DNA of 32,940 nucleotides from Candidatus Bathyarchaeota archaeon (lineage in GTDB: Archaea; Thermoproteota; Bathyarchaeia; Bathyarchaeales; Bathycorpusculaceae), in NCBI GenBank assembly GCA_023512225.1, contig JAIMAA010000005.1, positions 1-32,940 on the forward strand, written 5' to 3'. Shown here one piece after another: positions 25,107-32,059 of the stretch (position 1 is the first letter of the stretch; every line of letters begins with the position of its first letter). The notes below the pieces were generated by a model, which made no database searches, had not been told where the DNA came from, and saw only the letters and a program-made list of their open reading frames with translations. A program made the translations under genes and the position numbers.

Positions 25107-25876
25107 AAAGAAAAGACAGAAAGTTTGGGTCAAACAATTCGGCGCAGCTTCTCATAGTGGCAGCGCTAGCTATAGCTATACTGATCTCTGCAACTACGGC
25201 TTACGTTTATGAGCTTGGTAAGGAAACAAACGGCACGTACAATCTTCCAATCAGCGATTTTGTTTTTGCCATAAAACAAACCACACGAAATGCGGTGATA
25301 AGCTCTCTCGCAAACGTTTCCAACGGCGGAGAAAAAACGTTGCTAGCAACAAATCTAAATGAACTTTCACAAATTTTAAGGAATTTAAAACAGTTTGGAA
25401 TTTGGCAATTAAGCTTCGCTGTACTCGATAATTTAGTGTATGATTCTGGCATTTGGCTTTCATGGGGCACAAGCGGCATAGGCGTTTCCAGCGCCTACGC
25501 AAACTTCACCTTAAAAGCACATGATATTGCAATGAACTCCACTGTAAATTATGCTGTGAACGTGACGACCACCATTACTGTTAGCGGCTATTATACCACG
25601 ATTCTTGGAATAGAGAAAGTGGTGAATCTAACCTGTAATGTGTACAATGAAGGTGAACCAGCTTTAGCCCAAAACATAACGTTGTTTTACGAGAATCTTG
25701 GGATATGGGTGCCTATTGACTCATCAAACAATTTTTCTCTAACGGATTACGGCAATGGCACCTATGCCATATCTTTTAGAGTTACAACACTCTCCGACAC
25801 TGTGCAAGTCTCGACACATCTGAGGGATTTGCGAGGCATAATTGTTCAAGCAAACATGACATGCTATGAAGGTTAA
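25103..25876 (+). CDS. Pilin-like surface protein, last gene of the pilus operon
   Basis: The 257-residue product has a basic leader (MKRKDRKFGSNNSAQ) and then a hydrophobic helix LLIVAALAIAILISATTAY. The sequence SAQLLIV resembles the RGQ- or RAQ-type archaeal pilin starts, but the expected basic residue just before the site is replaced by Ser. The outer part is rich in sequons and ends with a beta domain (VVNLTCNVYNEGEPALAQNITLFY) that looks like a CARDB/Ig-type fold. The start at 25103 overlaps the previous stop (ATGA); the open frame to 25040 is not needed. An 81-base gap with an independent promoter follows before the flavin gene. Confidence 0.62.
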   Translation: MKRKDRKFGSNNSAQLLIVAALAIAILISATTAYVYELGKETNGTYNLPISDFVFAIKQTTRNAVISSLANVSNGGEKTLLATNLNELSQILRNLKQFGIWQLSFAVLDNLVYDSGIWLSWGTSGIGVSSAYANFTLKAHDIAMNSTVNYAVNVTTTITVSGYYTTILGIEKVVNLTCNVYNEGEPALAQNITLFYENLGIWVPIDSSNNFSLTDYGNGTYAISFRVTTLSDTVQVSTHLRDLRGIIVQANMTCYEG

Positions 25877-25900
25877 TTGTCGCAAACATTTTTTCGAGCC

Positions 25901-25931
25901 GCTTAAATATGCAACATGTTATTTTTAAATA
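25901..25931 (+). promoter_or_regulatory. Promoter region of the riboflavin kinase/regulator gene
   Basis: Two AT-rich TATA candidates are visible, CTTAAATATG (25902-25911) and TTTTTAAATA (around 25922-25931). The first would give a leader of about 27 bases containing a GAGG ribosome binding site; the second would give an almost leaderless message. Between them lies the 8-base palindrome AACATGTT (25913-25920). Confidence 0.4.
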
Positions 25932-25957
25932 AGCAAGGAACTTTAGAGGCAGAGTAA

Positions 25958-26647
25958 ATGGCTGAAAAGCAAGAGTGGCGCCATCTATTTACGCTTTTAA
26001 AGTTGGCTGAGATGGGTGCTCATCGGCGAACAGCAAAAATTTCTACAGAATATTTGGCTGGAAAGTTAGGTGCTTCTCAGCAGACAGCTTCACGTTACCT
26101 AATTGAATTGGACGCGAAGGGATTGATTAAGCGGACAATAACACCTGATGGGTGCCTAATCAAAATTACAGATTCTGGCATAAAAGAGTTGAAAAAGCTC
26201 TATTCGACCTTGCATTTTCTGATGGAAGCAGCTTATCCGCCTTCGATAACTTTGGAAGGAACAGTTTTCACAGGGTTAGGCGAAGGAGCCTACTACATAT
26301 CGAAAGAGCGTTACAGGAAGCAGTTCTTGGAGAAGTTGGGTTTTGACCCTTATCCAGGCACGCTTAATCTTAAACTTACAACTGATTATGATGTTAAAAC
26401 TCGTTCGGAACTTGAGGCTTATCCTTCTATTGAGGTCGAGGGCTTCAAGAATGAGGACCGTACTTTTGGTCCTGTTCGGTGTTATCCTGCGATAATTGAG
26501 AATAAGGTGAAGGGTGCTGTTATAACGGCTTTGAGGAGCCATTATGATTCTTCGGTTATTGAGATTGTTGCTCCTGTTTGTTTGAGGAAAAATTTGAAGT
26601 TGAAGGATGGGCATAAGGTGAAGGTTGAGGTTTTAACTTTGCCGTGA
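25958..26647 (+). CDS. rbkR: CTP-dependent riboflavin kinase with N-terminal winged helix (RbkR type)
   Basis: The 229-residue protein has two domains. Residues 8-85 are a winged helix: AKISTEYLAGKLGASQQTAS and RYLIELDAKGLIKRTITPDG. Residues 98-229 are the DUF120 kinase, with GTVFTGLGEGAYYIS at 101-115 and PYPGTLNLK at 131-139. Archaeal enzymes of this type make FMN from riboflavin using CTP. Versions with the HTH are known as RbkR, a bifunctional kinase and transcription regulator of riboflavin genes. It faces an operon encoding RibL, which makes FAD from FMN, so both final flavin steps sit together. Control of its own promoter or of RibL is plausible but not shown by the sequence. Confidence 0.9.
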   Translation: MAEKQEWRHLFTLLKLAEMGAHRRTAKISTEYLAGKLGASQQTASRYLIELDAKGLIKRTITPDGCLIKITDSGIKELKKLYSTLHFLMEAAYPPSITLEGTVFTGLGEGAYYISKERYRKQFLEKLGFDPYPGTLNLKLTTDYDVKTRSELEAYPSIEVEGFKNEDRTFGPVRCYPAIIENKVKGAVITALRSHYDSSVIEIVAPVCLRKNLKLKDGHKVKVEVLTLP

Positions 26648-26746
26648 ATAGTTTTTGGATTGTGTTGGTTTTTAGGGTTTGAGAAGTTATAGCCCCCCTT
26701 ATATATAGGTTGAATTTGCAGTATACTTGCTGTTGGTGTACGCGGT

Positions 26747-27358
26747 TCATTTGTAGTAGGAGTAATTGTATCTATACGTTATTGTGATTTTTCGTTTTGT
26801 TGCAAGCATGTAGCCAATCAACAGTCCAATAATTAAACCGCCAAAATGAGCCAAATTGTTGACGTTTGGACCTATATTAATCATCAACAAGAAGAAAGAG
26901 TACATCAGCGCGCTCAATATCGATTGTCCAACAGCACGTCTAACAAATATTGTAACCGCTCCAAACATTCCGAAAATGGCGCCAGAAGCCCCCGCCGAAA
27001 GCATATCTGGTCCAAAAAGTAATGTTAACAAGTTTCCAGTGAGCCCGCTTAAAAGGTAGATGAGAAGGTATTCTTGAATTGTAAACATGTCTTCTGCTCT
27101 AAGTCCAAAAATAAGCAAAAAGAACATATTACCCAAAAGATGCACTAAACCGACATGGACAAACATCGCTGTGAAAAGCTGCCAATACCCCCCACTCATT
27201 ACGAACGAGTTCGATTGACCATATTGCAATAATACATAGTAGTCTGTTTCCATAAAATTCCCGCCAATAATCGAGGTATAAGCGTAAACTGCTATGTTTA
27301 TCGCAATGAGCAAATATGTTGGCATGAACTTCTTAGAACTCTTAAATACATTGTTCAT
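26747..27358 (-). CDS. Rhomboid family intramembrane serine protease
   Basis: The 203-residue product has six membrane helices. The catalytic pair is visible: Ser125 in GASGAIFG and His171 in NLAHFGG. The oxyanion-site residues HVGLVHLLGN are present (His68, His73, Asn77). It should cleave substrates within the membrane; none is known here. It starts four bases inside the end of the RibL gene (overlap 27355-27358) and is the last gene of a four-gene operon. Its link to flavin or diphthamide genes is not obvious. Confidence 0.9.
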   Translation of the reverse strand: MNNVFKSSKKFMPTYLLIAINIAVYAYTSIIGGNFMETDYYVLLQYGQSNSFVMSGGYWQLFTAMFVHVGLVHLLGNMFFLLIFGLRAEDMFTIQEYLLIYLLSGLTGNLLTLLFGPDMLSAGASGAIFGMFGAVTIFVRRAVGQSILSALMYSFFLLMINIGPNVNNLAHFGGLIIGLLIGYMLATKRKITITYRYNYSYYK

Positions 27359-27822
27359 CTTTTGAAATCCTCAATAATCTTCTGTTTAATCTTCGAAGAA
27401 CTATCCAACTCGTCCTCTCCAAACTTGCCAATTTTCACGATTTTAATGTTCAGTCCTCTTTCTTTCACATAATCCTTTACAGTTTTTTCCATGCCATTCT
27501 GGTCATATCCAACAACAATGATGTCTGGTCTTATTTTTTCGATGACTTTTCCAATGTCAAATTTTTCGTAGCCTAGAATTGCTTCGTCAACAACCCTTAA
27601 AGATTCAACCAATGCTCGTCGCTGGTTCTCAGGCATTATAGGCTTCTTTCCTTTCCTCTTTTCAACTGTATCGTCTCTAGCCACAATAACTATGAGCTCG
27701 GCATCTCGTCCGCCAGCCTTTTTTGCTTCTTCCAGAAATCTCACATGCCCAAGATGCAGCAAGTCGAATACGCCAGAAGCCAAAACTACCTTTCGCTTTT
27801 CTCTAGTTTTCTCGTTGGCCAT
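27355..27822 (-). CDS. ribL: FAD synthetase RibL (FMN adenylyltransferase, archaeal type)
   Basis: The 155-residue nucleotidyltransferase joins FMN and ATP to FAD. The nucleotide motif is GVFDLLHLGH (17-26), preceded by KVVLASG, and the C-terminal half has PDIIVVGYDQNGMEKTV. It belongs to the glycerol-3-phosphate cytidylyltransferase-like group that in archaea includes RibL. The nearby riboflavin kinase gene supports FAD synthesis over CTP:glycerol-3-phosphate activity. The start ATG at 27822 gives a 37-base overlap with DUF357. No better start exists, because the conserved core begins at residue 11. Confidence 0.85.
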   Translation of the reverse strand: MANEKTREKRKVVLASGVFDLLHLGHVRFLEEAKKAGGRDAELIVIVARDDTVEKRKGKKPIMPENQRRALVESLRVVDEAILGYEKFDIGKVIEKIRPDIIVVGYDQNGMEKTVKDYVKERGLNIKIVKIGKFGEDELDSSSKIKQKIIEDFKR

Positions 27823-28073
27823 TCAAATTTCACGGCTCCCAACAATCTCAAGGCATCTAACAAGCCTTCACAATACGCAATGGAAGTTAAACTTACCGCA
27901 GTTTCCTTTTTATCTCTATAATATTTGGCATCTTCCAAATAGGCTTTAGCAAACTCCACAACTTTTTTGACGCTATCACCGCTGAGACTCGTAGGAGTCT
28001 CAACGATTACCATGTTGCCAAAAACGTGCTCCGCAGAAGCAATATACTTCGAGACAAGCCCTTCCAAACTCAT
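27786..28073 (-). CDS. DUF357 protein
   Basis: A 95-residue helical protein of the archaeal DUF357 family (PF04010): VEFAKAYLEDAKYYRDKKE (39-57) followed by AVSLTSIAYCEGLLDALRLLG (59-79). The function is unknown. Family members are often encoded next to diphthine synthase and nucleotidyltransferases, as here. It overlaps the diphthine synthase gene by four bases (ATGA) and RibL by 37 bases, so the three are translationally coupled. Confidence 0.85.
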   Translation of the reverse strand: MSLEGLVSKYIASAEHVFGNMVIVETPTSLSGDSVKKVVEFAKAYLEDAKYYRDKKETAVSLTSIAYCEGLLDALRLLGAVKFEWPTRKLEKSER

Positions 28074-28870
28074 TCCACCATCTCCCTAACCTTATCTGAA
28101 GCACCAGCCAAAATAACAAGCGCCTCAGCCTCCATAAAATGAAGTTTCCCAGGAAAAACAATACTGTGCGGCGGCTCCCCAAAGTCATGATTCATTAGCT
28201 CTCTTAGGAAGCCAGCTTTCACGGTTGGTTTTTTGCTTCCAGCTCTTGCCACGCCAACCATGAGTGTATTAGATGTGATTATTTTCTCTTTTCTTTTCTT
28301 TTCTATTTTCAGAAGCCACCCCAAACTTTCTGCAATGCTTAGGTAACGTTTTTCCTCAGCCTTTATGTCTAACAAACAAAGCGTGTGAAGCCCTAACTTC
28401 TTGTTTTGAGCAATAACTTCATAGGGAGTTTCGGTAGGAGTTTCTTCTGGAAAAGGTATAGTAACGCTTTTTCCAAATTTATAATTGTGCAAGCCACATA
28501 AGCCAATCACAGCAGAAAGTATAGAAGCTCCGTGAACTATGCGAGTTTCTATTCCAAGTTTTTCTGCATGTATTCTCAATGCAACATGAGTAGTGGCTAT
28601 GAGTGGGTCGCCGGGAACAAGCAAAACAGCCTTACCTTTCTCAGCCACTTCGATAATGACTTTACCATTTTCTTCTTCAAGCTCTTTCCGCGAAACCACC
28701 TGCAGCTTTTTTCCAGAAATCTTTTCCAAACGTTTTTTTGAAAAATTCGGCAACAAACTCGTATAAAGCTCCATAAACGCAGCCTCTGCCGTTTTAATTT
28801 CTTCCAAACCACGCAAGCTTATTCCCTTCTCATCGTGTAACCCAAGCCCAACAAAAACCAATTCACCCAA
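28070..28870 (-). CDS. dphB: Diphthine synthase
   Basis: The 266-residue SAM-dependent methyltransferase of the diphthamide pathway trimethylates the modified histidine precursor of elongation factor 2. The N terminus GELVFVGLGLHDEKGISLRG (2-21) and LLVPGDPLIATTHVALRI (82-99) are typical of the tetrapyrrole-methylase fold in DphB. Length and motifs match. The start is TTG at 28870, with TTTAATTTG on the minus strand near 28896-28904 as TATA candidate, so the message is likely to be leaderless. It is the first gene of the operon dphB-DUF357-ribL-rhomboid, and the upstream palindrome at 28914-28933 may regulate it. Confidence 0.92.
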   Translation of the reverse strand: MGELVFVGLGLHDEKGISLRGLEEIKTAEAAFMELYTSLLPNFSKKRLEKISGKKLQVVSRKELEEENGKVIIEVAEKGKAVLLVPGDPLIATTHVALRIHAEKLGIETRIVHGASILSAVIGLCGLHNYKFGKSVTIPFPEETPTETPYEVIAQNKKLGLHTLCLLDIKAEEKRYLSIAESLGWLLKIEKKRKEKIITSNTLMVGVARAGSKKPTVKAGFLRELMNHDFGEPPHSIVFPGKLHFMEAEALVILAGASDKVREMVE

Positions 28871-28913
28871 ACTGCCTCACTTCCCAGCATAGAATTCAAA
28901 TTAAAGCTTAAAA

Positions 28914-28933
28914 CTGTTAATGCTTATTAACAG
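28914..28933. promoter_or_regulatory. Perfect 8+8 bp palindrome between the dphB operon and tRNA-Lys
   Basis: CTGTTAAT, a 4-base spacer GCTT, and ATTAACAG are an exact inverted repeat. It lies about 10 bases upstream of the minus-strand TATA candidate of dphB and about 10 bases upstream of the TATA candidate of the divergent tRNA gene. A dimeric regulator is the simplest reading. Confidence 0.5.
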
Positions 28934-28943
28934 CCTTTAAATT

Positions 28944-28953
28944 GCATATTTTA
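28944..28953 (+). promoter_or_regulatory. TATA box of the tRNA-Lys gene
   Basis: GCATATTTTA is centred about 20 bases before the mature 5' end at 28969, which fits a tRNA promoter with transcription starting at or close to the mature end. Confidence 0.45.
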
Positions 28954-28968
28954 GAAAATCACGTCATA

Positions 28969-29071
28969 GGGCCCGTAGCTCAGTAAGGCCAGAGCGGCGG
29001 ACTAACCGCCGAGCGGGGTTAGGTTGAGGCTCTTAACCCGTAGGTCCCGGGTTCAATTCCCGGCGGGCCCG
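28969..29071 (+). tRNA. tRNA-Lys(CUU) with a 28-nt intron
   Basis: Acceptor arms are GGGCCCG (28969-28975) and CGGGCCC (29064-29070), with discriminator G29071. D stem GCTC/GAGC, T stem CCGGG/CCCGG with loop TTCAATT. Without the intron 29001-29028 the anticodon arm is GCGGG-CUCUUAA-CCCGU, giving anticodon CUU (29032-29034) and a mature length of 75. Unspliced, no normal anticodon arm exists. CCA is not encoded, unlike the tRNA-Gln at the window end. The gene begins 98 bases upstream of, and divergent from, dphB. Confidence 0.9.
29001..29028 (+). other. tRNA intron with bulge-helix-bulge motif (position 30/31)
   Basis: Folding by eye gives the exact archaeal splicing motif. An intron stem CUAACC/GGUUAG (29002-29007 with 29017-29022), extended by CC/GG around loop GAGC, is flanked by bulge GGA (28999-29001), a 4-bp helix CGGC/GUUG (28995-28998 with 29023-29026, two G-U pairs), bulge AGG (29027-29029) and an outer helix AGAG/CUCU. 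Cutting after the second base of each bulge removes 28 nt and restores GCGG+G in the anticodon stem. Position 30/31 is not the canonical 37/38 site. Confidence 0.75.
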
Positions 29072-29096
29072 CTATACACAAAATTGAACAGAGAAG

Positions 29097-30152
29097 ATGA
29101 ACATTATGATTAGTTGGCAGACACTTTTGAAAGAAAGTCCCGTTGACTGGCTTCTTGAGGAGTCTAATCCTTCAGTGCGATATTTCACGTTGCGTGATAT
29201 TCTTGGCAAAAGAGAAGATGACCCGCAAGTGATTGCAGCAAAACGGGCAATTTCGCGGTCTAAGGTTGTAAGTAAAATATTCAGTAAGCAGAATGCAGAA
29301 GGCTACTGGGAAGAACCATTTAACCCTTATCACCCCAAATACAAGTCTTCCTATTGGCAAATAATGATTCTCGCTCAGCTTGGAATGGACAAAACCGATG
29401 AAAGGGTCGAAAGAGCATGCGAATATGTTTTCCAATTTCAACTGGAAGACGGCGGCTTTTCAAGCTATACTCTTGAAAGGGCTGTGGAAGAGCATACGTT
29501 GTTGCTTAAGAAGGGAAAGAAGCTGCCTCCGCGAGGGGAGTTTGCGTCTTCACTCGTTTTTGAGCATCAATATTCCTGTCTTACTGGTAACATGGCGGCA
29601 GCGCTGATTAGAATAGGCTATGCTGACGACAAAAGAGTCAAAAAGGCTTTAGAGTGGCTCGTGAAGATTCAGAACCAAGATGGTGGTTGGCTTTGTCCCT
29701 ACTGGCGAGCGCACATTAGGGATAAACACGGCTGTTTCAACGGAACAATCTGCCCATTAGAAGCTTTTTCAGAAATCAGAAAAGAGAACCTAACAAAAGA
29801 GATAAAAGAAACAATCGAGAAAGGCGCAGAGTTTCTACTCATGCATCGCTTGTTCAAGGCGGACCACCACAGCTACAAAATAATCAACAAGGCTTGGTTG
29901 ACGCTGAACTTTCCATGGTTTTATGGCTATAATATCCTGAGAGGACTAGACGTTTTAACACGACTTGGCTACGTGAAAGACGAACGCTTAAGCGACGCCA
30001 TTGAAGTCCTACTACAAAAACGCCAGAAAACTGGCACTTGGATATTGGAAAGCACGCCAGTTGGAAGAATGCACATCAACATAGAAGCAAAGGACAAACC
30101 AAGCAAATGGATAACTCTCTTCGCTCTGAGAGCATTGAAGCGCCTGGGTTAA
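29097..30152 (+). CDS. Alpha/alpha-toroid protein (prenyltransferase/squalene-cyclase-like repeats)
   Basis: The 351-residue product shows repeated QDGGW-type motifs of the terpenoid cyclase/protein prenyltransferase toroid: FQLEDGGFSSY (near 112-122), IQNQDGGWLCPY (near 189-200) and QKTGTWILE (near 314-322). His/Cys residues CFNGTICPLEAF and the helix ends ACEYVFQFQ and ALEWLVKIQ fit the same fold. A catalytic DxDD motif is not visible, so classical cyclisation is doubtful and the substrate is unknown. The N terminus (WLLEESNPSVRYFTLRDILG) is shared with many uncharacterised proteins of this group. ATG 29106 is an alternative start. It follows the tRNA by 25 bases without an evident promoter of its own. 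Confidence 0.65.
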   Translation: MNIMISWQTLLKESPVDWLLEESNPSVRYFTLRDILGKREDDPQVIAAKRAISRSKVVSKIFSKQNAEGYWEEPFNPYHPKYKSSYWQIMILAQLGMDKTDERVERACEYVFQFQLEDGGFSSYTLERAVEEHTLLLKKGKKLPPRGEFASSLVFEHQYSCLTGNMAAALIRIGYADDKRVKKALEWLVKIQNQDGGWLCPYWRAHIRDKHGCFNGTICPLEAFSEIRKENLTKEIKETIEKGAEFLLMHRLFKADHHSYKIINKAWLTLNFPWFYGYNILRGLDVLTRLGYVKDERLSDAIEVLLQKRQKTGTWILESTPVGRMHINIEAKDKPSKWITLFALRALKRLG

Positions 30153-30170
30153 ATCACATAATTTTCCATA

Positions 30171-30200
30171 GATTTCTTAAAAGAAAAGTTTAAGAAAATC
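30171..30200. repeat. AT-rich inverted repeat after the toroid-protein gene
   Basis: GATTTCTTAAA (30171-30181) and TTTAAGAAAATC (30189-30200) pair over eleven bases with one bulge, around loop AGAAAAG. It is 19 bases after the stop codon, directly before a copy of the tRNA-Gln 3' end. It could stabilise the mRNA end or terminate transcription; there is no U-tract after it. Confidence 0.4.
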
Positions 30201-30202
30201 TT

Positions 30203-30216
30203 ATGGTAGCCCGGGA
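30203..30216 (-). repeat. Copy of the tRNA-Gln 3' end (14 bp)
   Basis: ATGGTAGCCCGGGA is identical to 32863-32876, which is the 3' terminal part (with encoded CCA) of tRNA-Gln on the minus strand. The remaining tRNA is absent. It lies in the 212-base gap 30153-30364, which otherwise contains only the AT-rich hairpin. Confidence 0.5.
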
Positions 30217-30364
30217 TACGTGACTTATCTCGTTTAAATTTCTCACCTCGCACCGACCAAGATGACGGCTTTAACTGGAGGAAAATATCGATTTTGAACG
30301 TCATCAACAGTTACGTTTGCCAAGATTTCTGGCTCTGTGAGATGGCTATTTCTTTGCGAGTTTG

Positions 30365-31732
30365 TTACTTCCCTTCTTGAAAACGTTGTAAGACTTTGTA
30401 AATCGCCTCAGCGCCGAAAGCCACAGATTCTACTGGAATACGCTCATCTTCAGCGTGGATGGCTTGTATGAAGTTAAAGTCTGGTGGCAGTTTCATCGGC
30501 GTAAAACCATAGGTCTGAATGCCCAACCGAGAAAAGAAACGGGCGTCCGAAGTTGCAGTCAGTAACAATGGCAACGTCTTCCCAGCTGGGTCGGCTTCCT
30601 GCAAGATTTCTGAAAGCAAGTTAAACAAGCCCATATTTGGCTCAGCTGGACCTGGGTCATGTCTGATAACTTCCAACTCGACTTCGTCGCCAATGACTTG
30701 GCGCAACTCAGCCATGAGGTCCTTGGGACTTAAACCTGGCAGGATACGTCCATCTAATTCAAGCGTTATTTCGCTCGGTATGACATTGGATTTTTCCCCG
30801 CCATAAACAACAGTTGCGTTTACTGTGTTGTGAAACAAAGGCTCGAAGCTTTGGCCTTTTTTTCCAAGCAGCTTTAGCACACGATTCGTAAAGGTTGGCT
30901 TTAGAAGTTGACGAAGAACGAAGCTTGATGGAAATCCTATTGACGAAGAGATTTCCTCAATCATTTGTTTGACAACAGGCGTTATGTGAACAGGCAGACT
31001 TTTTGTATCCAATTGTTGAAGCAGCCGACTCAACTTTGCCATCGCACCTCCGTGCATGGGTTGCGAGCCGTGTCCACCAGGGCCTCGAATCACTGCCTTC
31101 ATATGACAAATCTGTTTTTCACTAACCTGTATGGGATAGAATCTTTTCTTGCCTACGTAGAATGAGAAGCCACCGAACTCGCCAATCGCATACCTGACCC
31201 CTTTAAAATATTCTGCATGATTCTCTACCAAGAATTTGGCTCCATAGTCACCCAAGGCTTCTTCGTCACTTACTATCGCAAGGATAACATCACCAGACTG
31301 GTTTAGATGTTCAGCTTTGGCACGTAGAAAAGCCGCCAACATCATTGCGACGCCACCCTTCATGTCTAAAGCACCGCGACCCCAAATGTATCCATCCTCA
31401 ATTTCCGCTTCGAACGGTGGATGAGTCCATTTTTGGTTGGTGGTTGTTACAACATCAACGTGGCCATAAAGCAACAGTGGTGCTGTAGCGCCTTGTCCCT
31501 TCAAACGAACAATCAAGTTAGGGCGGTTCGCATCTTTGAAAAGAACGACTGTTTCAAAACCTGCATCGGTTAGTAAGGTGTTTATGTATTTGACACATTC
31601 TGCCTCGTTTCCAGGCGGGTTAGTTGTGTCAAAGCGAATTAGGTTTTGAAGCAATTCTTGTGGGCGATTGTATATGGTTTCATCGCGACTAAAACGCATA
31701 GCCTTTTTAGACATCCACATCCTCACCATCAC
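30365..31732 (-). CDS. M20 family metallopeptidase (ArgE/DapE/carboxypeptidase-like)
   Basis: This is a 455-residue dinuclear zinc hydrolase. Metal and catalytic residues: His91 and Asp93 (YGHVDVV), bridging Asp123 (GALDMKGG), catalytic Glu157 and ligand Glu158 (SDEEALG), and a C-terminal His in QAIHAEDERIPVE. The dimerisation domain lies between, with RGPGGHGSQPMHGGA around residues 234-248. Candidate substrates are N-acyl amino acids or small peptides; ArgE and DapE cannot be separated by reading. Several starts are possible (GTG 31732, then ATGs at 31729, 31720 and 31714); the family-like region begins at MRFSRDETIYNRPQELL. It stands alone on the minus strand between two copies of the tRNA-Gln end. 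Confidence 0.87.
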   Translation of the reverse strand: MMVRMWMSKKAMRFSRDETIYNRPQELLQNLIRFDTTNPPGNEAECVKYINTLLTDAGFETVVLFKDANRPNLIVRLKGQGATAPLLLYGHVDVVTTTNQKWTHPPFEAEIEDGYIWGRGALDMKGGVAMMLAAFLRAKAEHLNQSGDVILAIVSDEEALGDYGAKFLVENHAEYFKGVRYAIGEFGGFSFYVGKKRFYPIQVSEKQICHMKAVIRGPGGHGSQPMHGGAMAKLSRLLQQLDTKSLPVHITPVVKQMIEEISSSIGFPSSFVLRQLLKPTFTNRVLKLLGKKGQSFEPLFHNTVNATVVYGGEKSNVIPSEITLELDGRILPGLSPKDLMAELRQVIGDEVELEVIRHDPGPAEPNMGLFNLLSEILQEADPAGKTLPLLLTATSDARFFSRLGIQTYGFTPMKLPPDFNFIQAIHAEDERIPVESVAFGAEAIYKVLQRFQEGK

Positions 31733-32059
31733 TACAGCATGTATTCTGTTTAAGTCTTTACCCGTCGCTATAGCGAACCGTACTGCAAAGATATATCGTT
31801 TCCCCAGAGAAAAGACACAAGGAGAGGAGGGGGTGACTGAGGAAGAGGAAAATCCAGAGAGGAATCAAAAGTTTGAACGTCGTCCTGACTTGGGTACATG
31901 GTAGCCCGGTTTAGGTTCAAACATCGGTCTAAGATATCGGAGTTAAGACGCAACTCTGGGTCCTTTCTCGGAAAAGACCTCGAGATATACTTAAAATCAA
32001 TTTTGAATCGATAGTTTGGCAAGTCTTCTTCCTCAGCTTTGTTTTCTGTGTACCAGCAC
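31733..32059. other. Intergenic region without a supported gene
   Basis: These 327 bases contain only weak reading frames with no conserved-looking features. It holds a TATA-like CTTAAACAG upstream of the M20 gene (near 31750, minus strand), a purine-rich stretch (31819-31862), and a 12-bp copy of the tRNA-Gln 3' end at 31898-31909. Confidence 0.5.
31898..31909 (-). repeat. Copy of the tRNA-Gln 3' end (12 bp)
   Basis: ATGGTAGCCCGG matches the start of the copies at 30203 and 32863. On the minus strand it is preceded by TTTGAACCTAAA, faintly like a decayed T arm, but no stem can be drawn. Confidence 0.4.

Noticed and set aside
18422-25876. Archaellum operon
   Set aside because: No archaellin-type array and no accessory genes (FlaF, FlaG, FlaH) are present; the gene content fits a pilus or secretion system instead.
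25913-25920. AACATGTT as an RbkR operator
   Set aside because: Only 8 bases, and the same sequence occurs at 46-53 in unrelated DNA, so chance is likely.
29004-29031. Alternative intron boundaries that keep A29001-C-T in the mature tRNA
   Set aside because: They create an A-C mismatch at 31-39 and do not fit a bulge-helix-bulge; the 29001-29028 cut does.
31668-32022. Short frames on both strands in the M20-HD gap
   Set aside because: Their composition is not protein-like; they have no ribosome binding site or recognisable domain, and they cross the tRNA-end repeat.
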